10,412 nt of DNA from contig DAOPZC010000108.1 of assembly GCA_035353175.1 (NCBI GenBank), positions 1-10,412 on the forward strand, given 5' to 3'. The stretch comes from DAOPZC01 sp035353175 (lineage in GTDB: Bacteria; Verrucomicrobiota; Kiritimatiellia; RFP12; UBA1067). The stretch's first letter is position 1; every line of letters starts with the position of its first letter. Shown here one piece after another: positions 1 through 6,768 of the stretch. The position numbers were made by a program, and so were the translations under genes. The notes beneath the pieces were generated by a model. That model ran no database searches. It was not told where the DNA came from and saw only the letters and a program-made list of their open reading frames with translations.

Positions 1-2
1 CG

Positions 3-38
3 ACCCGGACGGCCCGACGCGGACCAGCAAGCAAGTGA
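3..38 (+). CDS. Possible 3' tail of an upstream gene (partial)
   Basis: One + strand frame is open from the window edge and stops with TGA at 36-38, directly against the stem of the terminator at 38-60. A stop codon abutting a terminator is the usual arrangement for a gene end. Only about 11 residues, rich in Arg and Ala, are visible, so no product can be named. The other two + frames stay open through the terminator, which makes them less likely to be the real one. The upstream gene could also have ended before the window. Confidence 0.25.
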   Translation, partial: TRTARRGPASK

Positions 39-60
39 AACGGGGATGCGCCCGTTTTTT
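38..60 (+). terminator. Intrinsic terminator of the upstream gene
   Basis: The stem AAACGGG (38-44) pairs with CCCGTTT (51-57) around a 6-nt loop and runs into six T residues (55-60). This separates pckG from whatever precedes the window. Confidence 0.7.
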
Positions 61-80
61 GGAGGAGGCGTGTCTTTCGC

Positions 81-109
81 TTGCCCCGGTGTCGGAAAAC
101 CTGTATCAT
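81..109 (+). promoter_or_regulatory. Candidate sigma70-type promoter of pckG
   Basis: TTGCCC (81-86) and TATCAT (104-109) are separated by exactly 17 bp and match the -35 and -10 consensus at 4/6 and 5/6 positions. The site lies between the upstream terminator and the pckG start. Transcription from about position 116 would give a leader of roughly 75 nt. The leader contains a small stem-loop (CATGC 132-136 with GCATG 142-146, extended by three outer pairs). I do not recognise it as a known riboswitch. Confidence 0.55.
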
Positions 110-192
110 ATTGCGTCAACTTTCCCGCCGTCATGCCCGGAGCATGGCGTTGATGACGAAAAGTACAACCCGACAAGCATGGAGACTCCAAG

Positions 193-2106
193 ATGGCCTG
201 CAAGAAAACAGCCAAATGCGCCTGTAAGGCGTCCCCTAAACCGACAGCCAAGAAGGCTGTTTCCGCCAAGCTTCCCACGCAGCACGAAGAACTGATCGCG
301 TGGGTCAAGGATTTCGCGAAGCTCGCCCAGCCGAAGAATGTGGTGTGGTGCGACGGTTCCAAGAAAGAGTACAAGGACCTTTGCGACCTGATGGTCTCGA
401 ACGGGGTCTTCACCAAGCTGAACCCCAAGAAGCGCCCGGGCTGCTACCTGGCCCGCTCGCACTGGTCGGACGTGGCGCGCGTCGAGGACCGCACCTACAT
501 CTCGACGGAGAAGAAAGAGGATGCGGGCCCGACGAACAACTGGGTCGCTCCGGCCGAGCTGAAGGCGACCATGACCGGTCTTTACAAGGGCTGCATGAAG
601 GGCCGCACGCTCTACGTGATTCCCTTCTCGATGGGCCCGATCGGCTCGCCGATCGCGAAGATCGGCATCGAGCTCACCGACTCGCCGTACGTCGTGGTCA
701 ACATGCACATCATGACCCGCGTCGGCACCAAGGTGCTGAAGCAGTTGGGCAAGGACGGCGAATACATCAAGTGCCTGCACTCGATCGGCTCGCCGCTCAA
801 GGCCGGTCAGAAGGACTCCACCTGGCCCTGCGCCCCGATCGAGAAGAAGTACATCGCCCACTTCCCTGAGACCAACGAGATCTGGTCGTTCGGCTCGGGC
901 TACGGCGGCAACGCGCTGCTGGGCAAGAAGTGTCTGGCGCTGCGCATCGCGTCGAGCCTCGCCCGCAAAGAAGGCTGGCTGGCCGAGCACATGCTGATCC
1001 TCAAGCTCACTTCGCCCGAGAAGAAAGTCTATTACATCTCGGCCGCGTTCCCGAGCGCCTGCGGCAAGACCAACCTCGCCATGATGGAGCCCAAGCTACC
1101 CGGCTGGACGGTCGAGACCATCGGCGACGATATCGCCTGGATGAAGATCGGCGCCGACGGCCGCCTCTACGCCATCAACCCGGAAGCGGGCTTCTTCGGC
1201 GTGGCACCGGGCACCTCGATGGACAGCAACCCCAACGCGATGCGCACGATCACGAAGAACACGATCTTCACGAACTGCGCCCTCACCGACGATGGCGACA
1301 TCTGGTGGGAGGGCATGGACGGAGAGGCTCCGAAGCACGCGATCGACTGGAAGGGCAATGACTGGACCCCGGACATGCTCGACAAGGACGGCAAGAAGGT
1401 CAAGGCCGCGCACCCGAACGCCCGTTTCACGGCGCCGGCTTCGCAGTGCCCGGTGATCGCGGCCGAGTGGGAAGATCCCGCCGGCGTGCCGATCGACGCC
1501 TTCCTGTTCGGCGGCCGCCGCCCGTCCGTGATCCCGCTGGTGAACCAGGCCAAGGACTGGACGCACGCGGTGTTCATGGGCTCCGCAGCCGGCTCCGAGA
1601 CGACCGCGGCCAACCTTGGCGCGGTCGGCGTGGTCCGCCGCGACCCGATGGCGATGCTGCCGTTCTTCGGCTACAACGCCGCCGACTACCTGCTGCACTG
1701 GCTGACCATGCCGCTGCGCACGGACGCGACCAAGCTCCCGAAGGTGTTCTTCACGAACTGGTTCCGCAAAGACGAAAAAGGCTTCATGTGGAACGGCTTC
1801 GGCGACAACGCCCGCGTGCTCAAGTGGGTCTGCGAGCGCATCGAGGGCAAGGGCAAGGCCAAGGAGACGGCCATCGGCTTCCTCCCGACGCCGGACGCCA
1901 TCGACATGACCGGCTACGTCGACAAGAACCGCGACGCGGCCTGCATGAAGGCGACGATGGAGGCGCTGCTCTCCGTGGACGCTGAGGGCTGGAAGAAGGA
2001 GATCGCCACGGTCGCCGAGTCGTACGAGAAGTTCGGCAGCCGCATGCCCTTCGCGCTCAAGGCCAAGCTGGCCGAGATCGAGAAGGCGCTCGGCGCCGCG
2101 AAGTAA
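193..2106 (+). CDS. pckG: Phosphoenolpyruvate carboxykinase (GTP)
   Basis: This cytosolic enzyme interconverts oxaloacetate plus GTP and phosphoenolpyruvate plus CO2 plus GDP, at the gluconeogenic/anaplerotic branch point. The 637-residue product carries the signatures of the GTP-dependent family, not the ATP-dependent one. These are RVEDR near 96-100, YGGN and GKK at 237-246, His266, the P-loop FPSACGKT at 286-293 with the hyper-reactive Cys290, the kinase-2 motif IGDD at 310-313, and NARF at 409-412. Lys246, His266 and Asp313 correspond to the Mn2+ ligands of vertebrate PEPCK. The ATG at 193 is preceded by GGAG at 181-184 with good spacing. Family homology begins only around residue 30; the first 29 or so residues are a Lys/Ala/Cys-rich extension. 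Codon use is strongly biased to G/C in third positions, which suits high expression. The gene is monocistronic, with its own promoter and terminator. Confidence 0.97.
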   Translation: MACKKTAKCACKASPKPTAKKAVSAKLPTQHEELIAWVKDFAKLAQPKNVVWCDGSKKEYKDLCDLMVSNGVFTKLNPKKRPGCYLARSHWSDVARVEDRTYISTEKKEDAGPTNNWVAPAELKATMTGLYKGCMKGRTLYVIPFSMGPIGSPIAKIGIELTDSPYVVVNMHIMTRVGTKVLKQLGKDGEYIKCLHSIGSPLKAGQKDSTWPCAPIEKKYIAHFPETNEIWSFGSGYGGNALLGKKCLALRIASSLARKEGWLAEHMLILKLTSPEKKVYYISAAFPSACGKTNLAMMEPKLPGWTVETIGDDIAWMKIGADGRLYAINPEAGFFGVAPGTSMDSNPNAMRTITKNTIFTNCALTDDGDIWWEGMDGEAPKHAIDWKGNDWTPDMLDKDGKKVKAAHPNARFTAPASQCPVIAAEWEDPAGVPIDAFLFGGRRPSVIPLVNQAKDWTHAVFMGSAAGSETTAANLGAVGVVRRDPMAMLPFFGYNAADYLLHWLTMPLRTDATKLPKVFFTNWFRKDEKGFMWNGFGDNARVLKWVCERIEGKGKAKETAIGFLPTPDAIDMTGYVDKNRDAACMKATMEALLSVDAEGWKKEIATVAESYEKFGSRMPFALKAKLAEIEKALGAAK

Positions 2107-2126
2107 GCGCGTGCCGCGATGAATCG

Positions 2127-2160
2127 AAAAGGCCCGGGGCTGATGCTCCGGGCCTTTTTT
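2127..2160 (+). terminator. Intrinsic terminator of pckG
   Basis: AAAAGGCCCGG (2127-2137) pairs with CCGGGCCTTTT (2148-2158), extended inward by a G-T and a G-C pair, leaving a 6-nt loop. The run of T covers 2155-2160. It lies 20 nt after the pckG stop codon. Confidence 0.92.
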
Positions 2161-2172
2161 GCATATCGGGGT

Positions 2173-2201
2173 TTGACTCTGGAGGGGGGGTTGGGTAAAC
2201 T
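2173..2201 (+). promoter_or_regulatory. Candidate promoter of the zinc-ribbon gene
   Basis: TTGACT (2173-2178, 5/6 to the -35 consensus) and TAAACT (2196-2201, 4/6 to the -10) are 17 bp apart. They sit just after the pckG terminator. The expected transcript start, near 2208, would leave a leader of about 45 nt before the GTG at 2252. Confidence 0.6.
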
Positions 2202-2235
2202 CTCATGTCCATACGTGATCTTTATCAGTTGTATT

Positions 2236-2244
2236 GGAAGGAAG
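2236..2244 (+). promoter_or_regulatory. Ribosome binding site that fixes a GTG start
   Basis: GGAAGGAAG lies 7 nt before the GTG at 2252. An in-frame TTG at 2234 would place this purine-rich tract inside the coding sequence and has no ribosome binding site of its own. The GTG is therefore the preferred start. Confidence 0.7.
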
Positions 2245-2251
2245 TGCAGCA

Positions 2252-2953
2252 GTGAGTGTCGTTCAACCGTTGCTCGACCTGCAGGAAATCGATGGTCGCA
2301 TCCGTAGCCTGCAGCAAGAAATCCGTGACATTCCGCAGCGTAAAGCCCAAGAGCAGGAGCGCCTGAACGGTGCCCGTGAAACCTTGGCCCACGCGCAGGC
2401 GGAATTGAGGAACGCCCAGTTGAGAGTCAACGAGGCGGAGTTGGAAGTCAAAGCCCGTCGTGACAAGATCCAGGCGATCAAGCAGAATCAGGTCTCGCTC
2501 AAGACGAACAAAGAATTCCAGATGTTCAATCTCGAGATCGCCAAGATCGAGGGCGAGATCGAGAGTTTTGAAGCCCGCCAGCTGGCGGCGATGGACGACG
2601 TGATCCCTGTTAAACACCGCGTGGCGGAAGCCGAGTCGAAGCTGAAGGAAGATCAGACCGTGGTGGACGGCTACGTGGCCGAGCTGGACGCGCGCCTGGC
2701 CGCCGTGAAGGCGGAGTTGGCCGAGACCGAGACCCTGCGCGCCGAGGCCGCCAAGCATGTGACGCCCCAGTTCATGCTCTACTATGAGCGTCTGCGCACC
2801 AAGCGCTGGCCCGTGGTGGTGAGCCTTCAGCCCGATTGTGTCTGCAACGGATGCCATCTGGTGCAGCCGCCGTCTGTCGGACAGATGGTGCGGCGCAATC
2901 AGGGGATTGTGGCTTGCCAGATGTGCGGCCGTATCCTCTACATGGCTCAGTAG
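2252..2953 (+). CDS. Coiled-coil protein with C-terminal C4 zinc ribbon
   Basis: The predicted product has 233 residues. Residues from about 10 to 170 are rich in Glu, Lys, Arg, Gln and Ala with heptad-like leucines and few prolines, giving a long antiparallel-type coiled coil. The C-terminus holds a four-cysteine zinc ribbon: Cys198-x2-Cys201 and Cys222-x2-Cys225, plus an extra Cys196. This architecture matches the bacterial C4-type zinc-ribbon family (zf-RING_7, the HP0958-like proteins), proposed to bind nucleic acid or act as adaptors; the role here is unknown. The gene uses a GTG start. It has its own candidate promoter and a strong terminator and lies just upstream of rnpB. Base composition is less GC-biased than in pckG. 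Family assignment is confident; function is not. Confidence 0.88.
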   Translation: MSVVQPLLDLQEIDGRIRSLQQEIRDIPQRKAQEQERLNGARETLAHAQAELRNAQLRVNEAELEVKARRDKIQAIKQNQVSLKTNKEFQMFNLEIAKIEGEIESFEARQLAAMDDVIPVKHRVAEAESKLKEDQTVVDGYVAELDARLAAVKAELAETETLRAEAAKHVTPQFMLYYERLRTKRWPVVVSLQPDCVCNGCHLVQPPSVGQMVRRNQGIVACQMCGRILYMAQ

Positions 2954-2983
2954 AAGGCACCCTCTCGGCAGGGTGCCTTTTTT
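2954..2983 (+). terminator. Intrinsic terminator of the zinc-ribbon gene
   Basis: AAGGCACCCT (2954-2963) pairs perfectly with AGGGTGCCTT (2970-2979) around a 6-nt loop and runs into T residues up to 2983. It starts directly after the stop codon. Confidence 0.92.
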
Positions 2984-3016
2984 AGTGGGCGATTGGATTT
3001 AAAACGATTTTGTTTT

Positions 3017-3402
3017 GCGGTGACTGTAAGGGGAGCGACCGGTCGCTCCTGCTTTGGCAGGGGAGGAAAGTCCGGACTCCGCAGGGCAAGAGGTCCGGCC
3101 GTTAAGGCCGGAGAGGCGCCGCCATATCGGCGCCGACGGAAAGTGCCACAGAAAACAGACCGCCCGGCGTTCGCGCCGGGTAAGGGTGAAAAGGTGGTGT
3201 AAGAGACCACCGGGCAGGCGTGAGAGCGCCGCCGCACGGCAAACCCCCTCTGGAGCAAGATCAAATAGGGAACTCGAGACGCGGCCCGTGTCGTTCCGGC
3301 GCAAGCCGGATAGGGTTCCGGGTAGATTGCTCAGATGAATGATCGGAGCCGCTTTCGGGCGGTGAACAGAATCCGGCTTATTCGCACCCTTACAGTGACC
3401 GC
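3017..3402 (+). ncRNA. rnpB: RNase P RNA, bacterial type A
   Basis: This is the catalytic RNA that removes 5' leaders from precursor tRNAs. The conserved core is legible in order. GGAAAGTCCGGACTCC at 3065-3080 is the 5' strand of the P4 core. GAAAGTGCCACAGAAA begins at 3138. TAAGGGTGAAAAGG covers 3181-3194. GGAGCAAGATCAAATAGG begins near 3252, and AGATGAATGAT at 3333-3343 is the P4 3' strand. Visible helices are P1 (3017-3032 with 3387-3402, one G-G mismatch), P2 (3039-3044 with 3341-3346), a short P3, P8 (3094-3112), P9 (3115-3134), P12 with a UUCG loop (3163-3180) and P13 (3193-3211). P14 lies near 3213-3233. The GGU that pairs with the tRNA 3' CCA end is kept at 3321-3323. P18 appears absent. 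No convincing promoter was found. A protein frame that opens at 3335 inside this RNA is not a real start. Confidence 0.96.
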
Positions 3403-3410
3403 ATTTTTTT
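3387..3410 (+). terminator. Probable rnpB terminator: P1 strand plus T-tract
   Basis: The 3' strand of P1 (3387-3402) is followed after one base by seven T residues (3404-3410). The terminal helix of the RNA itself may thus serve as the terminator stem. A second weak candidate is GCCG/CGGC at 3414-3425 followed by CTTTT. The arrangement is visible; the mechanism is inferred. Confidence 0.5.
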
Positions 3411-3454
3411 CGAGCCGGTGCCGGCCTTTTCTACGCGCTGGAAGGGAGAACGCA

Positions 3455-5494
3455 ATGAAAGTGTGGCTTTTGCTGGGGCTGCTGGTCTCCGCGCTGGGCG
3501 CAAGGGCTGCGACGGGCGTTTTCGAGATGCCGTCGGTCTACCCGAAGCACCTCCAGTTGCGACAGCAGTTGATCCAGGCGCTGCGGGCCGGCAAGACCGA
3601 TGAGATGGAACGGGTCTGCCGCGCGGGGGTTGAGCTTTTGCCGCAGGACGCCACCTGGCAGTACAATCTGGCGTGCGCGCTGGCCTACCGGGCGGACAAG
3701 GCTGAGGCGCTTGCGGCGTTGGACCGGGCCATCGATCTGGGCTTTCGCGACGCGCGGGCGATCCGGAGCGACAACGACCTCAAGCCGTTGGCCGCGTCGC
3801 CGACGTTCACGCTGTTGGTGAAGAAGGCGGAGGCGCTGGCGGGACGGCCGGTGGCCGGCGCCGTGGCTGTGCGGCCGGCGACCGCGTTCATGGGCTTGCC
3901 TGCGGAGATGACCGCATCCAATACGGTGTGGGACTTCGATGTCGGCTGTTTCAAAACCCTGTTCGCGCTCAAGAACGCCGACCTCAAACCGGTTTCCGCG
4001 TATGCGTCCGACTATCGCGGGCCGGCCGCCGAGTCGATCCGCGGCTGGATGAAAGAGGAGTCGGCCTCCGGCAATTTCGGCGACCTGTACGTGAACCGCG
4101 ACGACGGCCACTCCACTCTGGCCGTGACGAACTTTCCCGGGCTGACCCCCGTATCGTATGCCGGGGAGGCGCGCGCGCAGCGGGTGCACCTGAGCATGCC
4201 CAACACGCTGTTCGACTATCCGGTCCTGGGCAACTCGTCCATGTCGATGGTGAACGGCCCCCTCTGGCGCAGCTTGGCGCGCGCGGTCGTGTCCGACCCG
4301 TACCAGCCACTCGCGGCGTTCCGTTTCTACGTCGGCAACCAGTGCTGGTTTTATCCCGAGCACCGGGACTATGACCCTGAGACGGGTGACCTGTTTCCCG
4401 CCAACACGCCGTACTATGTGGTCAGCCAAGGGTCCTCGTTCAGCGACCAGCCGTTCCTGGCGGCTTTCGCGTCGGCGATGGCGGCGCTCCGCCCCGCCAC
4501 CAAACGGGCGCTGGTCGCGCGCGGGATGTTGGCCCCGACCCTGCAGATGGTTTTTCGCGCCACGCTGAAAACGGTCCGGAAACCGGAAGACTATCTCACC
4601 GGCGCCGCGCATCCGGCGGTGTTTGACGCCGCGCAACTGGATGCCGAGGCGATGGCGAAGATGGCGCACGGTCTCGCGCCTGAGGATATCCCGCCGCTGG
4701 TGGCGCTGCGGACGTTGAAAGACGCGCAGCCGGAAATGGGAACCGACTTTTTCGATTTGCGTCCCGAGGGTTTGTTTGACACGCCGTTCAGCATCGCGCG
4801 GGTGGTGCGCGGGATATCGCGCCAGCGGAGCATGACGCTGGAGGCCGCCGCCTCCGCAAAGCCGATCGAGGTGGATTACCTGTGGGTCGTGTTGCAGGGC
4901 GACGCCAAAAAGGTCGTCATCAGGCCACTGACCCCCAACGCTTCACAGGTGGAGATCACGGTGGCGTATCACGGCGTGTACCGCCCCCAGGGTGCGGATG
5001 GGCAGCCGTCGCCGATCCAGAGCAGCCGCGTGGACATCGGGTGCTTCGTGAAGGCCGGCGCGCATTATTCCGCGCCGTCGTTCGTCTCGTTCTACTATCT
5101 GCCGAACGAGGACCGCGCCTACCGCGACGACGGCCAGATTCTCTCGGTGGACTATACCAACGCGGCGCATCGCTACGCCGATCCCGTGCTGACGATGCAG
5201 AAGGGGTGGAAGGACCTGTACGAGTACGATGCGCAGGGTCACCTGTTGGGGTGGTACCGCACGCGCAGCGGCGGGCAGCCGGAGCGCTTCACGTACAAGG
5301 GGCACAAGGTGCTGGCGACGGACAAGCTGAACCGTCCGGTGAAGGCCTGCGCGGTGCAATATCTGCCGCGCCAGACCGGAGTGGAGGGCGCGCCGCCTGC
5401 GCTGGCCTGTGCCGATACCCCCCAGCTTTTCACCTACACCTACGCCGGCGACTCGGATAAGGTGGGCAAGACTGACATGGCGCCCTCCAAATAG
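3455..5494 (+). CDS. Secreted protein of unknown function, TPR-like N-terminus
   Basis: The product has 679 residues. The ATG at 3455 has AGGGAG 6 nt upstream and begins a textbook Sec signal peptide: K2, then a hydrophobic core ending in A-R-A near residue 18. An in-frame start at 3335 is rejected because it lies inside rnpB and would bury the signal peptide. Residues of about 31-125 are helical and TPR-like, with a hallmark N-L-A-C-A-L-A helix and a closing D-L-K-P-L-A-A-S-P-T-F segment, as often seen at the end of TPR arrays. The remaining 550 or so residues are rich in Pro, Tyr, Asp and Trp, with hardly any cysteine. I do not recognise a domain there, and no catalytic motif stands out. 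The protein is probably periplasmic or exported. It stands alone, converging with the gene at 5555-6529. Confidence 0.85.
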   Translation: MKVWLLLGLLVSALGARAATGVFEMPSVYPKHLQLRQQLIQALRAGKTDEMERVCRAGVELLPQDATWQYNLACALAYRADKAEALAALDRAIDLGFRDARAIRSDNDLKPLAASPTFTLLVKKAEALAGRPVAGAVAVRPATAFMGLPAEMTASNTVWDFDVGCFKTLFALKNADLKPVSAYASDYRGPAAESIRGWMKEESASGNFGDLYVNRDDGHSTLAVTNFPGLTPVSYAGEARAQRVHLSMPNTLFDYPVLGNSSMSMVNGPLWRSLARAVVSDPYQPLAAFRFYVGNQCWFYPEHRDYDPETGDLFPANTPYYVVSQGSSFSDQPFLAAFASAMAALRPATKRALVARGMLAPTLQMVFRATLKTVRKPEDYLTGAAHPAVFDAAQLDAEAMAKMAHGLAPEDIPPLVALRTLKDAQPEMGTDFFDLRPEGLFDTPFSIARVVRGISRQRSMTLEAAASAKPIEVDYLWVVLQGDAKKVVIRPLTPNASQVEITVAYHGVYRPQGADGQPSPIQSSRVDIGCFVKAGAHYSAPSFVSFYYLPNEDRAYRDDGQILSVDYTNAAHRYADPVLTMQKGWKDLYEYDAQGHLLGWYRTRSGGQPERFTYKGHKVLATDKLNRPVKACAVQYLPRQTGVEGAPPALACADTPQLFTYTYAGDSDKVGKTDMAPSK

Positions 5495-5498
5495 TGCC

Positions 5499-5517
5499 CC
5501 GGGCCGGACGGGCCCGG
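5499..5517. other. GC-rich hairpin between converging genes
   Basis: CCGGGCC (5499-5505) pairs with GGCCCGG (5511-5517) across a 5-nt loop, 5 nt after the stop codon at 5494. No T-tract follows on either strand, so it is a weak candidate for a bidirectional terminator or a 3'-end stabiliser. Confidence 0.35.
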
Positions 5518-5554
5518 AGCTGTCCCCCGCATCGGTGTCCGGCGTGGTTCCTTA

Positions 5555-6529
5555 TTATTTCGATTTCTTGCCGGGTGAAGGCATCCGCTGGTTTGCGGCC
5601 ATGATCAGCGACCGGAGCGTCTGGCACTTGGTTTCGACGCTTTGTTGCAGGTTTTTGTACTCTGTGCATTCCGCAGACACCTTGAGCGTAAGAGCCTGAT
5701 ATTCGGGATGCTGCTGAAGGGCCGCCAGGGCCTGCTTGGCCTGTTCTTCGCCGGTTTCGACGTCCAGCACCTTTTTCTCAACGGCCTTGACCGTCAAGAC
5801 GGCGTTTTCCACGCACTTCTGAAAATCCTTGTTCGGCGACGATGTGTTGACGAGAGGCTGCAACTCGCGGATCGGGTCGTCCAGTTGCCGCTGGCAGACG
5901 GGGGCCTGTTTTTTCAGATCCTCCATGCGGGCGATGAATCCGGTAACCGTGGCGTAGGTTTGTGCGGCCAACTGCTGGGCGGCCTCCCGCTTCGCCCGCT
6001 GGCGCACGGCAAGAATACACGCCGCAATCACGACAACCATGCAGACCACGACGGGAACAAATTTGACCTTGGCCGGAGTTGATCTCGCCGGTGCTATCAC
6101 CTCAGGCGCCGGAGGCGATGCGGGGGCGTGGCGCATCTTGACCGGGATCTTGTGCTTTGCGGGCGGCTCATGGTCGACGGTCACGGACCAACTGCCGTCG
6201 GCGGCTGGCTTGGCGACTGCCGGGACGGGCTGTTCATGCGTGACATCTGAATCGCCCTTAACGGCCACGGGTTGCCCGCCGTCCGCCGCTTTATTTTCTT
6301 TTTTGGCGAGTCGCGCATGCTTCACCACAACGTGATCGCGCTTGATCATTTGTGGCGCGCTGCCGCCGGATGTTTTTTCGGGGGACTTGACGGGCGGCTC
6401 CCGGTTGACGGTCACAGACCAGCTGCCGCGGGCCGGTTTTTCGGGCTGTTTGGAAACAGCGGGCGGCTCCCGGTTGACGGTTACGGACCAGTTGCCAGCT
6501 GCAGGTTTTTCAGTCTGTTCGGTTGTCAT
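5555..6529 (-). CDS. Single-pass membrane protein with W-S-V-T-V repeats
   Basis: The product has 324 residues. The ATG at 6529 is preceded on the minus strand by AGAGG 8 nt away. Residues 1-155 are low-complexity, rich in Pro, Lys, Ala and Val, and contain three copies of a motif built on G-(N/S)-W-S-V-T-V-(N/D)-x-E-P-P. The tryptophans are Trp14, Trp37 and Trp114. One hydrophobic helix spans about 157-175. Positive residues flank it on both sides, so the topology is unclear. Residues 182-310 are helical, possibly coiled coil, with four cysteines (212, 239, 288, 302) that could form disulfides if exported. The C-terminus is basic (GKKSK). I recognise no family. A cell-envelope scaffold or sensor is possible but only a guess. 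The gene diverges from the cassette starting at 6838. Confidence 0.8.
   Translation of the reverse strand: MTTEQTEKPAAGNWSVTVNREPPAVSKQPEKPARGSWSVTVNREPPVKSPEKTSGGSAPQMIKRDHVVVKHARLAKKENKAADGGQPVAVKGDSDVTHEQPVPAVAKPAADGSWSVTVDHEPPAKHKIPVKMRHAPASPPAPEVIAPARSTPAKVKFVPVVVCMVVVIAACILAVRQRAKREAAQQLAAQTYATVTGFIARMEDLKKQAPVCQRQLDDPIRELQPLVNTSSPNKDFQKCVENAVLTVKAVEKKVLDVETGEEQAKQALAALQQHPEYQALTLKVSAECTEYKNLQQSVETKCQTLRSLIMAANQRMPSPGKKSK
6161..6517 (-). repeat. Intragenic repeats encoding the W-S-V-T-V motif
   Basis: Three copies lie in the membrane-protein gene, at 6461-6517, 6392-6448 and 6161-6211. The first two agree almost base for base over their 3' halves: GGGCGGCTCCCGGTTGACGG occurs at 6461-6480 and again at 6392-6411. 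That points to recent duplication. The third is more diverged in DNA but keeps the W-S-V-T-V core. Two weaker units may lie between copies 2 and 3 at protein level, around residues 56-65 and 84-93. Confidence 0.85.
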
Positions 6530-6566
6530 CTGAAGGACCTCTCGCCGAGTTGTTCAAGGCCGTTCG

Positions 6567-6595
6567 GTTTTAATCGACGGTGGGCATTTAATCAA
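6567..6595 (-). promoter_or_regulatory. Weak candidate promoter for the membrane-protein gene
   Basis: On the minus strand, TTGATT (6590-6595) and TAAAAC (6567-6572) are 17 bp apart, about 40 nt before the ATG at 6529. The -10 match is poor. TATACT at 6647-6652 is a better -10 but lacks a good -35. Either could be used. Confidence 0.3.
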
Positions 6596-6701
6596 AACGC
6601 TACGCCGTGACGCGACGGTCAGAAACAAACACCTTAAAGTGACGCCAGTATAAGATCTTTTCAATTCAGGGCACAAAGAAAAAATGAGCCGAGAGGGAAA
6701 G

Positions 6702-6732
6702 GGGCGCACGCACAGAGGTCGTACGTGCGCCC
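6702..6732. repeat. Perfect 9-bp inverted repeat, 13-nt loop
   Basis: GGGCGCACG (6702-6710) is the exact reverse complement of CGTGCGCCC (6724-6732), and the stem can extend outward by A-T and G-T pairs. No T-tract follows on the + strand. On the minus strand a T-run lies only distally, so it is not a standard terminator. It sits 36 bp upstream of the operator-like array. Role unknown. Confidence 0.55.
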
Positions 6733-6768
6733 TTCGAGCGGTGTTTCAGGCCGTGGTCGGCGCCAATA

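Noticed and set aside
106..990. Long open frame on the minus strand opposite pckG
   Set aside because: The sense strand encodes an unmistakable PEPCK here. The antisense product is an Arg/Leu/Ala/Val-rich shadow caused by strong G/C bias at third codon positions.
2947..3304. Open frames on both strands across 2947-3304
   Set aside because: They cover a terminator and the conserved core of RNase P RNA.
3335..3454. Upstream start that lengthens the secreted protein by 40 residues
   Set aside because: It lies within the RNase P RNA, lacks a ribosome binding site, encodes an Arg/Phe-rich stretch and would bury the signal peptide that begins at 3455.
3431..4669. 412-residue open frame on the minus strand
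   Set aside because: It is rich in Arg, His and Gly, has no recognisable motif, and is antisense to the secreted protein gene, which has a good start, ribosome binding site and signal peptide.
5642..6335. Open + strand frames opposite the W-S-V-T-V protein
   Set aside because: They are antisense shadows. The minus-strand frame has the ribosome binding site, internal repeats and membrane helix.
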